Shown here one piece after another: positions 45,917 through 57,180 of a stretch of 64,000 bases of DNA. The position numbers were made by a program, and so were the translations under genes. The stretch is from Diphasiastrum complanatum (taxonomy: Eukaryota > Streptophyta > Lycopodiopsida > Lycopodiales > Lycopodiaceae): positions 43,256,858 through 43,320,857 of the forward strand of contig CM055097.1 in the NCBI GenBank assembly GCA_029204225.1. Direction: 5' to 3'. The notes beneath the pieces were generated by a model. That model searched no databases. It saw nothing but the letters and a program-made list of their open reading frames with translations, and was not told where the DNA came from. Numbering within the stretch: position 1 is the stretch's first letter; each line of letters begins with the position of its first letter.

Positions 45917-46743
45917 GTGTGGCAAAAAGGACACGAAGTGGGTTTAACATAGGTGAAGTATGTCAAAGAGTTGTTGCATAGATTTAGGTTGCAAGATTGC
46001 AAACCAGTGAATACTCCTATTGAACTAGGTAAAAAGCTTTCTAAGCTTGATGAGTCACAGTCAATTGATGCTACACTGTATAGACAGTTAGTAGGGAGCT
46101 TGATTTACCTTACCACGACTAGACCAGATATATGCTATGTTGTTGGCATTGTAAGTCAGTTTATGGCAGCACCTATGGAAACGCATTAGAAGGCAGCTAA
46201 ACGCATTTTGCATTATATGAAAGGCACTTTAGAGTATGGCTTGATTTACAGGAAGCATGATGGTTTACCTGAGTTGTGTGGCTATGTGGATGTGGATTGG
46301 GGAGGTGACTATGATGATCGTAGATCCACCATAGGGTATGTATTCCAGTTTTGTGGTAGTTGCTTTTCCTGGTCTAGTAAGAAGCAAAGTACAATTGCTC
46401 TATCCACCACAAAAGCAGAGTATAAGGCAATGTGTAGTGCAGCACATGAAACTATATGGTTGAGACAAATCTTGGAAGAAGTTGGCAAGAAGCAGAAAAA
46501 TCCCACGACATTACATAGCGACAGTCAGAGTGGCATTAGCTAGCAAAGAATCCAGTGTTCCATGCGAGAACCAAACACATTGAGATTCAATATCACTTTA
46601 TACGTGAGAGGCTGCTGAGTCATGAAATTCATGTTGTTCATTATAGCACAGAAGAACAACTAGCTGATATTTTCACTAAGCCACTTGTTGGAGAAAAGTT
46701 TGATAAGTTTAGATCAAAGCTTTCTATACTTAAATTTTGTTGA
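45917..46743 (+). pseudogene. copia B RNase H
   Basis: The frame reads VKELLHRFRLQDCKPVNTPI, RQLVGSLIYLTTTRPDICYV, GYVDVDWGGDYDDRRSTIGY, SSKKQSTIALSTTKAEYKAM and HETIWLRQILEEVG. 46555-46743 adds FHARTKHIEIQYHFIRERLL and QLADIFTKPLVGEKFDKFRS. In-frame stops at about 45914, 46187 and 46541 interrupt it. The first catalytic Asp lies in YVDVDW. Confidence 0.93.
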
Positions 46744-46797
46744 CTTTAAATCTATGTATATGACTGTATAAAGAGTAGACTCTACTTTAAGAGAGAG

Positions 46798-47069
46798 AGT
46801 TAGAATTAAAGTAGAATCACTGTGCTACTGTACTGTGGGTCCTATCAGTTGATAAGGATCAATTGGCCTCGCCACGAGGCAAGTCGACGGGACATGCATC
46901 CTGCCAATGACAACCTGTCATGCATGGGTTGCCTGAGTGAACAACTATATGTATAGTGTAATTTCGTTTTGAGAAATATAGTTGCTATGTGAGCTTGCTG
47001 TGGAGAGTGGTTTTTGTCTGTGTTACTGTGTAGCATGATCTGTGTTCTTGTGCAAAGCAAATCCTAAGT
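46798..47069 (+). repeat. 3' LTR of copia B, 272 bp
   Basis: It follows the purine tract AAGAGAGAG. It starts AGTTAGAATTAAAG and ends CAAATCCTAAGT, then CTACA (47070-47074), the complement of TGTAG at the other end. It matches 27460-27732 end to end with several per cent difference by eye. Confidence 0.9.
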
Positions 47070-47800
47070 CTACATAGATGAGAAGTATAATTACAAAGTT
47101 ATCTACAAACTTATAGTACAGAGAAGGGTCATATTCACTTAAAACAAATCCGAGTGAATAGAGATAGGAGTTGAGCCTTGCATACCAAGACCTTGGTGCC
47201 TATTTCAGTCCATACAGACTTTTGAACAAAAGACAAACTTTTGATTCATCACCTTTCTTCACAAAACCTGGAGGCTGCTCCATGTAAATCTCCTCCTCAA
47301 GGTAACCATTGAGAAATGCATTAGAAACATCAAGCTGGAACATACTCCATTTGTAAAAACATGCAAGAGATATGAGTATTCAAATTGTTATCATCTTTGC
47401 AACTGGTGCAAAGGTGTCTTCATAATCAAGACCTTTGATTTGTGAGTAGCCTTTGGCACAAAGTCTTGCTTTATACTTATTGATAGATCCATCATGATTA
47501 TACTTGATTCTGAATACCCACTTACATCCAATCACATGCATGTTGTTTGGTGGCTCCACAAGCTCCCATGTTATTTGACATCAAGGCTTCAAACTCTTGG
47601 GTCATTGCTTCAACCCACTTCTCGGATTGAAGTGCTGCTTGGACATCTTTAGGCTCTTCATCTGATATGAAAAGTGCATGATAGGAAGTTTCACCTTCCA
47701 CTTGCCTTCCTTCAGCATCATATGTGAGCCTGCTTGGCTCAGATCCTGCTCGTGTAGATCTTCTTGGTCTGGTAGCTTAAATTTGCTCCTCCTCAAGCCT
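47070..47800 (-). pseudogene. copia D RT N-terminal half (to YV of YVDD)
   Basis: On the minus strand it reads, with frame breaks, [60 protein letters not shown], [40 protein letters not shown] and IYV, and breaks in the YVDD codons at 47070. The remainder of the RT starts at 27733 on the plus strand. It is closely related to D2 at 35210-36199. Confidence 0.92.
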
Positions 47801-48566
47801 CAGCCTCACCTCTTCTTGAATAGCATCAAGATTGATGATTGATCTTGCATGAGACTCTTTGACCTGTGCATCATCGAAGTTAAATTTCTGATCTTCATGG
47901 AAGATCACATCTCTACTAACAACATTCTTGTCAGTAGAGGGAAGATATACTTTGTATGCTTTTTTAGTGGATGCATATCCTACAAAAATTCCTTTAACTG
48001 CACTAGGATCTTCCTTCTTCCTAGTTTTTAGAGGCACATGCACAAAGCATACACAACCAAAAATCCTTAGATGATCTACCTTAGGCTTTTTCTTATACAA
48101 CATCTCAAATGGTGTTTTTCCTCCTATTGCAAGATTTGGAAGCCTATTACAGAGATAGTTTGTACATGCAACTGCCTCTCCCCAAAATTCTTTAGGCAGA
48201 GAAGATTCTAGCCTGATGGCTTTTGCACATTCACACTAAGTTCTATTTTTTTCTCAGCAACTCCATTTTGCTGAGGAGTATATGAACAAGAAAACTCTCT
48301 TTGAATGCCCTCTCTCAGACAAAAGTCTTTAAACTTATTGGAGATGTATTCTCCTCCACTATCACTTCTCAAAGCTTTCAACTTGAAAGGAAACTGCTTT
48401 TCTACATAAGCTTTGAAAGTAATAAAAACATCATAGACCATGGCTTTTGAAGACAACATATAGATCCAAGAATATCTTGTATAACCATCCACAAAGGAAA
48501 CAAAGCAATTTGCTCCTCCTTTGCTCTTGGTTGATGAGAAATGAACTGAGTGACCCAAATTTGACA
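47777..48566 (-). pseudogene. copia D integrase, 5' truncated
   Basis: 48566-48208 reads SNLGHSVHFSSTKSKGGANC, FVSFVDGYTRYSWIYMLSSK, LKALRSDSGGEYISNKFKDF and SCSYTPQQNGVAEKK, holding all three acidic residues. 48103-47777 adds MLYKKKPKVDHLRIFGCVCF, GYASTKKAYKVYLPS and VVSRDVIFHEDQKF. The upstream zinc domain, gag and LTR are missing because gypsy G3 RT sequence begins at about 48567. Confidence 0.93.
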
Positions 48567-49020
48567 TTTTTTTGAATTTAAGGAGATTTGGTACTTACGA
48601 CAACATTCAAATACATTTTCTAAATAATTCAGATGGTTTGTATCCGCACTATGGACTCCGAGATCATCCAAGTAGATTTCAAGAAATTTCTACAAATAGT
48701 CTTTGGAGGCGAACTGCATGACTCTTTGAAATGAACTAGGTGAATTACAAAGTCCAAACGACATCACTTTATAAGCATAAGTTTTTCATTCTGTCGCAAA
48801 AGCTGTTTTATGATGATCCGTAGGTGCGATCTTGACTTGGTTGTAACCACAAAATCCACAAAAAATCTATATGCTTCCACTCCAGCAAGACGGTCCAAAA
48901 TGTTGTTAGTAAAGGGTAACGAAAAGTGATCCTTCCATGTCACTTTGTTCAAAGCTTTGAGATTCACACAAATTCTCATCTTCCCATTACAATTGGCGAA
49001 ACCCATTCTGTATGTTCAAT
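48567..49020 (-). pseudogene. gypsy G3 reverse transcriptase
   Basis: Minus-strand pieces include NGKMRICVNLKALNKVTWKD, HFSLPFTNNILDRLAGVEAY, PYKVMSFGLCNSPSSFQRVM-like and DDLGVHSADTNHLNYLENVF, followed by ECCRKYQISLNSKKCQ. Stops and frameshifts separate them. The thumb, RNase H and integrase are missing. Confidence 0.88.
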
Positions 49021-49437
49021 TTCGTAAATAAAGTCGGCTTCAAGTAGTCTTTGGAGCTCTTTCTTTATAAGTTCAGTAACATTTGGATTACAACGATAAT
49101 ATTTTGTAACCTTTGGAACTGCATCAGGCATTAAGGGCATCGTATGTTCAATAACCGAGGTAGGAATTCCCTTGAGATTCTTGTATGTCCAAGCAAAACA
49201 ATCTTGGTACTTGATCAATAATTTTCTTAATGCTTGAAATTGTTCAGGAGTAAGTTGTGCTCCAACTTGAACAATTTTCTCTGGCTCTCCTAGTTCAGCA
49301 AGATTCATTAGCTGAGTCATGGCTAATCCATTGTAAACCTCCTTTGTTTCTGGTTCTTTTTTCTTAGGTTCATGATGAGCTTTTGGTAACATAATCACAA
49401 CATCATCCAAAGTATAGCGTTTGAAATGCTCAAGCAT
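48976..49437 (-). pseudogene. gypsy G3 pre-RT linker
   Basis: Open frame of 153 codons: LEHFKRYTLDDVVIMLPKAH, KIVQVGAQLTPEQFQALRKL, YQDCFAWTYKNLKGIPTSVI, EHTMPLMPDAVPKVTKYYRC and LEADFIYEIEHTEWVSPIVM. It aligns block for block with G2 39590-39994. Confidence 0.92.
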
Positions 49438-50327
49438 ATCATGGTGGACTTCTTCTAATTGTTCTTTTTCATAAGGGTTGATTTTTTTTATCTTCGTTTA
49501 GCTTTCTTGGCAGGAATCAATCTTGGAGGTGATGACCTTCTAGATGATGTGCTTGTTTTTTAAGGTGATAACTTCCTTGATGGTGATTTCTCGTGAGAAA
49601 TCTGACTTGAAGAATCATCTTTGACCTTTCCTTTTTCTTTATTTAATAAAGGTGATACATTCTTAGAGTCAATTTCTTGAGACAATTTTTCACATTTCAG
49701 GATTGTATTGTAGTGTTGCTTAGCTTGTTTCTTTGTCATTGGTCCTAGAACTTTTTCTTCCTTCAATATTACTGCGCTTTATCTTTGGTGCATCCGAAAT
49801 ATCTCAAACTCCAAATCTTGTAGGATCCATGTGATTGAGGATCCGCTCATCTATCTCCATCATAACTTAGAGCATGACTAACATGTATTAGATCATCTTC
49901 AATCGGATTCGGAATTGGATCAATTGATATCCATGCCAAATTTATCATATTTAATGGAAAAGTAATTGGCATATCCAAAGTTCGATCAAGTAAGAAAATT
50001 TTGCTCAATTCGGATTGATTATCTTGTTGGCACATATAGTCTGTTGTACAATCCACTGTTGCAAGAGCCTGATTCAAATTGACAGTGTCGGTTTGAGAGT
50101 CATAGTGGACTCCCAGAGTCTTCACTTGTCAATCACATATATTATCTGTTGTTGATGAATCATCATCCCCTCTTTGGACTACTAGCTTGATAATCCAAGT
50201 GATTGGATCTACTTTGATTGCACGCTCACAATTCTCAAAAGTAATTTTGTCAGTGTCCCAATTATGAATTGCTTGCACAACTCATAACCATGGATGTCCC
50301 AATAAAATTTGATATACATTTGGTGCG
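49438..50327 (-). pseudogene. gypsy G3 spacer between protease and RT
   Basis: The region has open pieces with many stops, for example 49560-49766 (Lys/Ser-rich) and 49847-50125 (PITFPLNMINLAWISIDPIP). It fits the variable linker of this gypsy family but shows no catalytic motif. Confidence 0.6.
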
Positions 50328-51146
50328 TCAAGTAAGTCCATTACTACAAAAGGTAATGACAAACTGTACTCCAGCTATTTTGACAGATATGTCTTCAACC
50401 ATTCCTCTTGGATGACGGACTCTTGTTTGATCAGCCAGCTTAATGGAAAAAGTGATAGGCTTCAACTTTGTAAGTCCCCATTTTGCACATAGCTTGGTTG
50501 GAATCAAGTTAACTCCTGACCCTCCATCAATCACGGCTGCTTCTTTACCAAATTGTCTATGTTGTATGGGCAAGGTGATGTTTTTCTGCTCACTTTCCCA
50601 AGCTGCTCCCACATTGAGTACTTCGTTCGTTTCTTCAAACTCGGCACAAAAAAGTGGCTTCTGACGGACTTGTGGTTCCATTTTAGTCAATCTTTCTGCT
50701 AATACTTCTTTTGCTTTTGGCACTAGCTTAAAAAATTCTTCCAGTGTAATATCCATCTTGCTAGACAGAATATTTACGAACATTTCTGTTTGCGACGCTT
50801 CTGGTTTTGTCATCTTGAAGGGTTCTTCATGGTGGTGCAACTGTGTATTAACATCTGTTCTTAGATTTGCTTGTGGAGGAGAAGGAACTTTGGCTGCTAC
50901 CTTAACAGATTCTTGGGCTTCTTCTTCTTGCAACTGTTTGATCCACTGTCTCATATCTTGATACCTTTTCATTTCTGCTTTGAGATTTGGATATACTTCT
51001 GATGCGGTAGGTATATCTGTAGTTGGTGCAGACTCAGCAGATACTGGATCAATTAGAACCTCCTTCTGTTTCCGAGCTCTGGAAACAACCATCAAAGGTA
51101 TAGTTGGTTCAGATTGAATGACTTTTTTGATCGTAATCATATTCAC
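50328..51146 (-). pseudogene. gypsy G3 protease region
   Basis: Open frame of 272 codons. The first 150 residues are Pro/Glu/Lys-rich. Then come FVNILSSKMDITLEEFFKLV, KPLFCAEFEETNEVLNVGAA, ESEQKNITLPIQHRQFGKEA and AAVIDGGSGVNLIPTKLCAK, a retropepsin-like site of the form DGGSG, followed by IKLADQTRVRHPRGMVEDIS and VKIAGVQF. The end is frameshifted. It closely parallels G1. Confidence 0.9.
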
Positions 51147-51922
51147 TGGAGAAGTAACCGGATGTGGTTTGGGTCTTGCAGGACATTCTTTATAACAGTG
51201 TCCATAACCACATTCTCTACATAATGGTATAAATTTTCCTTTGTTCGGACATTCAATAACTCTATAGTCCTCTCCGCATGCAAAACATCCAAGTGGCGCT
51301 CTGGTCCTTTGTCTAGTTGCTTGTTGTTGTGCGGTAGCATAGATAACATACTGCTCTGAAGGACCACTCTCATGATCATTGCTATAGTTCCATTGCTCAT
51401 TAGCACGATAAGGTTCTGGTTTTATTAAATTAGCAGGAGGAGCACTCCATTCCGTTGGAGTTGGCAGAGCTAGTCATTTTGAAAATCCAAGGGCAAAATT
51501 GAAAGGCTTCCCATCTAGCTCCTTTGAATAAGTAGATTCTCAATACTGAAGCTTAGCATACCTCTGCTGGATAATTCGAGGACTAAAAGAGCAAAAGGTT
51601 GTTTCATGTCCCGTCAAGTTACACAAATGACAAATAGTATTTGTCATTCGTTGTTTCAATGTTAAACATTCATTCATAGTGTGATTTCTCGCACAAATTG
51701 AACACCAGACATTTTCCCGGCTAGAAAAAGCCTTTGTAAAATTTTCAGGTTCTTTGTTCGCTTTCCCATGGAGTTTTTCAAGGCTTTCAGCTTTTCGTCG
51801 AATCGGGACTATATTTTTTTCAGCTGCATCTGTTGCTTTTGACCAAGTTTCTCAAACTCGTCGATCATCTTCTCTGTAGTTGCATTGATAATTGTTGATG
51901 CAATGGTGGTGGATGTTGTCAT
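51147..51922 (-). pseudogene. gypsy G3 gag
   Basis: The likely start is ATG at 51922 on the minus strand (TTSTTIASTIINATTEKMID, EFEKLGQKQQMQLKK), then a stop. Cys/His-containing segments around 51590-51720 (VCNLTGHETTF-like, CSICARNHTMNEC-like) and 51180-51300 (CFACGEDYRVIECP-like, CGYGHCYKECPA-like) look like zinc knuckles in other frames. Confidence 0.7.
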
Positions 51923-52007
51923 GGTTTGCCCTACCGTATAAGGTAGCCTTAGCCCTCTCTAGCATTAGAAGGGGCCAACCTCTACGTAGCATTCAGCCAT
52001 TGTCACT

Positions 52008-53754
<1,747 letters not shown>

Positions 53755-54632
53755 ATCTCAACCGAGCACCCTCTCTCATGTCTCAACCGAACACCTTCTC
53801 TTCCATCTCAACCGAGCACCCTCTCTCACTTCTCAACCGAACACCTTCTCTTCCATCTTAGTCGAGTCTCTCTCTCTCTTACCATCTTGACCGACGCAAT
53901 GCAGGTGCATAAAAAACCAAAAACAAAAAAAAACAAAAAATTTAAAATCTCCACCGGAGCTCACACTCACATCTCAACCGGAGTGCTCAGTTAAATCTCA
54001 ACCGACACAGTGCATCCCATCTCAACCGGAGCCTTCCTTTGAAATCTCGACCGAAGCACTTCTTTGGAATCTCGACCGGAGCCTTCCTTTGAAATCTCGA
54101 CCGAAGCACTTCTTTGGAATCTCGATTGGAGCGCTCGTTGGAGTCTTGATCGAAGTGCTCCTTGAGATCTCGACTGAAGTACCGCTGAAATCTCAACCGA
54201 AGCGCTCGCTAGAATCTCAGCCGAAGTGTTCGTTGAAATCTCAACCGAAGCGCTCGCTGAAATCTCGACCGAAGTATTTGCTGGAATCTCAGCCGAAGTG
54301 TTTGCTAAAATCTCGACCGAAGCGCTCGCTGGAATCTCAGCCGAAGTGTTCGCTGGAATCTCAACCGAAGCGTTCGTTGGAATCTCAACCGAAGTGTCCG
54401 CTGAAGTCTCAACTGAAGTGCCGGCTCAAATCTTGACCGAAGCCGAAGTGCCCGTTCAGATCTCGACCGAAGCCGAAGTGATCTCGACCGGAGCTGAAGC
54501 GCCCGCTCAAATCTCAACCGGAGCCGAAGGCAGCGATCAAATCTTGATCGGAGGGATTCGATCAGTTTTCAACCGAAGCAATCAGGTCAAAGCTCGACCA
54601 AAGCAAGTAACACCCATCTCGACCGGACCATA
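53755..54632 (+). repeat. minisatellite with 24-bp unit, TCTCGACCGAAGCGCTCGCT
   Basis: From about 54180 to 54530 roughly a dozen units of 24 bp follow one another (core TCTC-RACCGAAG-YG-TCGCTG). To the left (53755-54180) and right (to 54632) the core TCTCRACCGRAGC persists at irregular distances of 20-60 bp. Since 24 is a multiple of three, all frames stay open and give 8-residue repeats such as KSQPKRSL; these are not regarded as genes. The array ends about 270 bp before the gag ATG at 54906. Confidence 0.92.
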
Positions 54633-54781
54633 ACTTTTGATCAACACCTCTGATTGCCATTTCGACCGAACCACCATCTTCACAACACCCTTGAAAAAAA
54701 AAAAAGGGCATGAAAATTTCAAAAAATAAAACTCATACCAATAGAAAGCCCTTTTTATACTGAGTCTCCACCTTCACTTCC

Positions 54782-54880
54782 TTCAACACCCTAAAAATCC
54801 AAAAACACCAAAAACCCTAAAAAAATCCAAAAACACCAGAAACCCTATAAAATCCAAAAACACTAGAAACACATACCCAA
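54782..54880 (+). repeat. about 27-bp tandem repeat upstream of gag
   Basis: Three units of ACCCTAAAAATCCAAAAACA type lie between a TATA-like TTTTTATACTG (about 54750) and the gag ATG. They resemble a 5' UTR repeat; the ACCCTAAA words are not a telomeric array. Confidence 0.75.
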
Positions 54881-55547
54881 CACAAAAAAGACACAACAAT
54901 ATCCAATGGCCGACAATACAGATCTTGACATCCCAGAAAATTATCCATACGAGATTAGGTCCCCTGTAGTTGAACAAATCAGACGTCATAGATTCTACCG
55001 AATGCGGTCCCAACCCTACGAGCCATCCACAAACCCATTCGAAGGACAAGAACATGATAGAGCTGAGTCCTCGCGAGCCAGAACCCATGTTCATGGTGTT
55101 GAAACATCCCATGCCAGAACCAACCTTAATGGAGCCTCTGCTACCCACAATGCTCATCATGAGAGACGTACACCCAAACTAGATCTACCAAAGTTTGACG
55201 GTAGTTCGGACCCTCAAAGATTTCTGCAAATCTTTGAGAATGCATGTGATGTATATGGCGAGACATCACCCGACGCCATGATTCAACTCTTCTCGATGAC
55301 CATGATCGATCGAGCACGAGAATGGTTTTTTAACCTTGATCGTGAAGATAAACGTGACTGGTCACTCTTGAAGGAGGCCTTTATCAAACGCTTCAAGCCA
55401 TTTCGCTTGATAGAAAGCCCTTTTGTCAAGCTAAGTAATATCAAAATGACAAAAGACGAACGAGTACGAGACTATATTGAGCATTTCAAACGTCTCAAAA
55501 GTCAAGTACAAGAACAACCCTCTGAACAGATGCTCATCATCTGGTCC

Positions 55548-56465
55548 TGTTGTAAAGCTGACTCAGGTGCACCCAACGTGCCCTGTAAGACTCTAAGGGG
55601 TGACACTCCCTAAAGTCCCAGAGCAAGTTAGAACGTCAAGGACTGAGCCTCCGACCTGTGGTGAGCCAGTCAAGTAGTCACAAGTCATGAGCTAGCTCTG
55701 GAGCTCGAGTCATGGCCTAGTCAGGAAGCAAGTTGATTTTGCCACCGGAACGGCTCCCGGGACCCATGTCCGGGAGCCAGACTGATTCTGCCAGGCTTGC
55801 CAGGCTTAATCAGCAAAATAAAAACTAAGTCCCAAAAAGCGTGCTTTACCAGAAAGCACTATGTTTCAGAACAGAGGGGGTGTGCCGAATCACAGCAGAA
55901 CTATAGGGGGAGTCCGGCAGACAGAAACTTGGGCAGCTCAACCAGCGCCAGGAATCCAGTCGCCAGGTCTCAGCTCCCTCTACCAGCACGAGCCAGGCAC
56001 AATGCCCAGCACGTGTTGGTGGCCCCGAGACCGGTCAGTCTATGTATGACTGTAACCTCTTCCAAATCTAATAAAGTTGATCCTTGGGGATGATTACCAT
56101 TTCGGTTTCGCCTCCGGGACTGGTCCAAGTGGAAGGACCCTTACTACAACCTTTTTGCGTCGCTGGCGCCTAAGGGTCCCTGTCCTCGACATGGGGCTTG
56201 CCGCTATGCCAATTGGTCAGTTTGGCGACCACTATGCCTTGGATTTCATGTGTGGCTTGTCTTTGCCTTTGGTTACCTTTTGGGGACGGATTCTGAGTTG
56301 GCTTTCGGGTTGGTTGGGATTCCAGTTTTTTTAAGTCTGAATGGTTAAGCTTGTTACGTTTCTGAGTTGGCTTTTATGTAAGTGCATGATGGATGAATGT
56401 TAGACTTAAGCGCGTGTTGGGGAAACCGCTCAAGTCCCAGCGCCCTTTGAGGCGCCGGCGCAACA
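55548..56465 (+). repeat. 5' LTR of M
   Basis: Starts TGTTGTAAAG and ends GGCGCAACA (TGTTG...CAACA inverted ends). It matches 60905-61822 over its whole length with about five substitutions. A polyadenylation-type AATAAA lies near 56070. Confidence 0.98.
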
Positions 56466-56467
56466 TG

Positions 56468-56480
56468 TGGTATCAGAGCC
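56468..56480 (+). other. primer binding site, initiator Met tRNA (M)
   Basis: TGGTATCAGAGCC, two bases after the LTR end. It is the type used by plant chromoviruses as well as copia elements. Confidence 0.93.
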
Positions 56481-56553
56481 GACTAGCCGGTCAGCTACGC
56501 AAGTCTCACAGGGATGGCCACGTTTTTGGGATTTGTCAGGACAACCGTTGCGC

Positions 56554-56945
56554 AAGGTGCTGCCCACAGTGTAAGCACGGGTGCGTCCACGGTCGGGGTG
56601 GTCGGCAGAACGGGGGACTTGATGAGTCAAAGTGCTGCCCTCGAGGTGTAAGCACGGTCAGTTCTCGCGGTTCGGGCCTGGCGCTGTCTGCACGTAGGAC
56701 GGATGAGGCAAAGTGCTGCCTAGGTAGGTGAAAGCACGGTCTGTACCTTGTGGGGTGCAGGGCGACATATTCGAACTGTACGGGTTAACCATTGATACAG
56801 AGATGCTGCTCGAATTCGGGTGTAAAGCACGGGTGGTTAGCTGCCGGTGCGGGATAGCTGCCGATCGTTTAGCTATAAGGGCTATCGACCAAAAAGTGGT
56901 GGGGCGTGACTGAGGCAATGTGCTGCTTAATGGTGAAAGCACGGA
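56554..56945 (+). promoter_or_regulatory. five copies of a stem-loop-like motif in the M leader
   Basis: The pattern (A/G/T)TGCTGC-N(6-12)-GTG(T)AAAGCACGG, or close to it, occurs at 56554-56580, 56628-56659, 56708-56741, 56802-56832 and 56915-56945. In four copies GTGCT can pair with AGCAC; the fourth copy has ATGCT. The copies are otherwise embedded in unrelated sequence. A packaging or translation signal is possible, but this is inference. Confidence 0.75.
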
Positions 56946-57180
56946 TGGTTGGATGGATGTTTCCCCGTGGGCTAATTCTGTGATAGATTTGTGTGGGCGC
57001 GGCTAGGCAAAGATCCTACGTCCGATCTCAAGGGGAATGTGACTTGAGAGGGATCCTCTGTTTAGCTTTGGTTGGTATGTTCGTTTGTGGTGTGCTTGCC
57101 TGGACCTGAATTATCCCTGACTACTTCTTTTGATCCAGGTGATCTGATCTAGTTGGGAGTTGTGAGAGGAGCTTACATTT

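Larger units (their letters stand above)
45104..47069 (+). mobile_element. Ty1/copia element B, 3' half (RT, RH, LTR)
   Basis: It begins with AGAAG at 45104, the same five bases that end the 5' half of B at 23739-23743 (minus strand), and continues RT, RNase H, a purine tract and a 272-bp LTR. With the 5' half it makes one complete copia element with matching LTRs. DNA left of 45104 is unrelated. Confidence 0.9.
48567..51922 (-). mobile_element. Ty3/gypsy element G3, gag to RT
   Basis: From right to left it has gag, zinc-knuckle region, protease, a long spacer, pre-RT linker and RT. It is cut just after the YLDD box region where copia D begins. It belongs to the same family as G1 and G2. No LTR was identified on its right side. 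Confidence 0.85.

Noticed and set aside
54089..54633. Long repeat-protein ORFs (KSQPKRSL-type)
   Set aside because: They exist in several frames on both strands because the minisatellite unit is 24 bp. No start context or unique sequence supports a gene.
54782..54880. Telomere-like ACCCTAAA repeats
   Set aside because: The unit is about 27 bp and AAACCCT appears once per unit only; it is not a telomeric or interstitial telomeric array.
56393..56731. Cys-rich ORF in the M leader as a nucleocapsid
   Set aside because: The paired Cys residues come from the repeated AAGTGCTGCC motif. There is no CX2CX4HX4C spacing and no capsid region.
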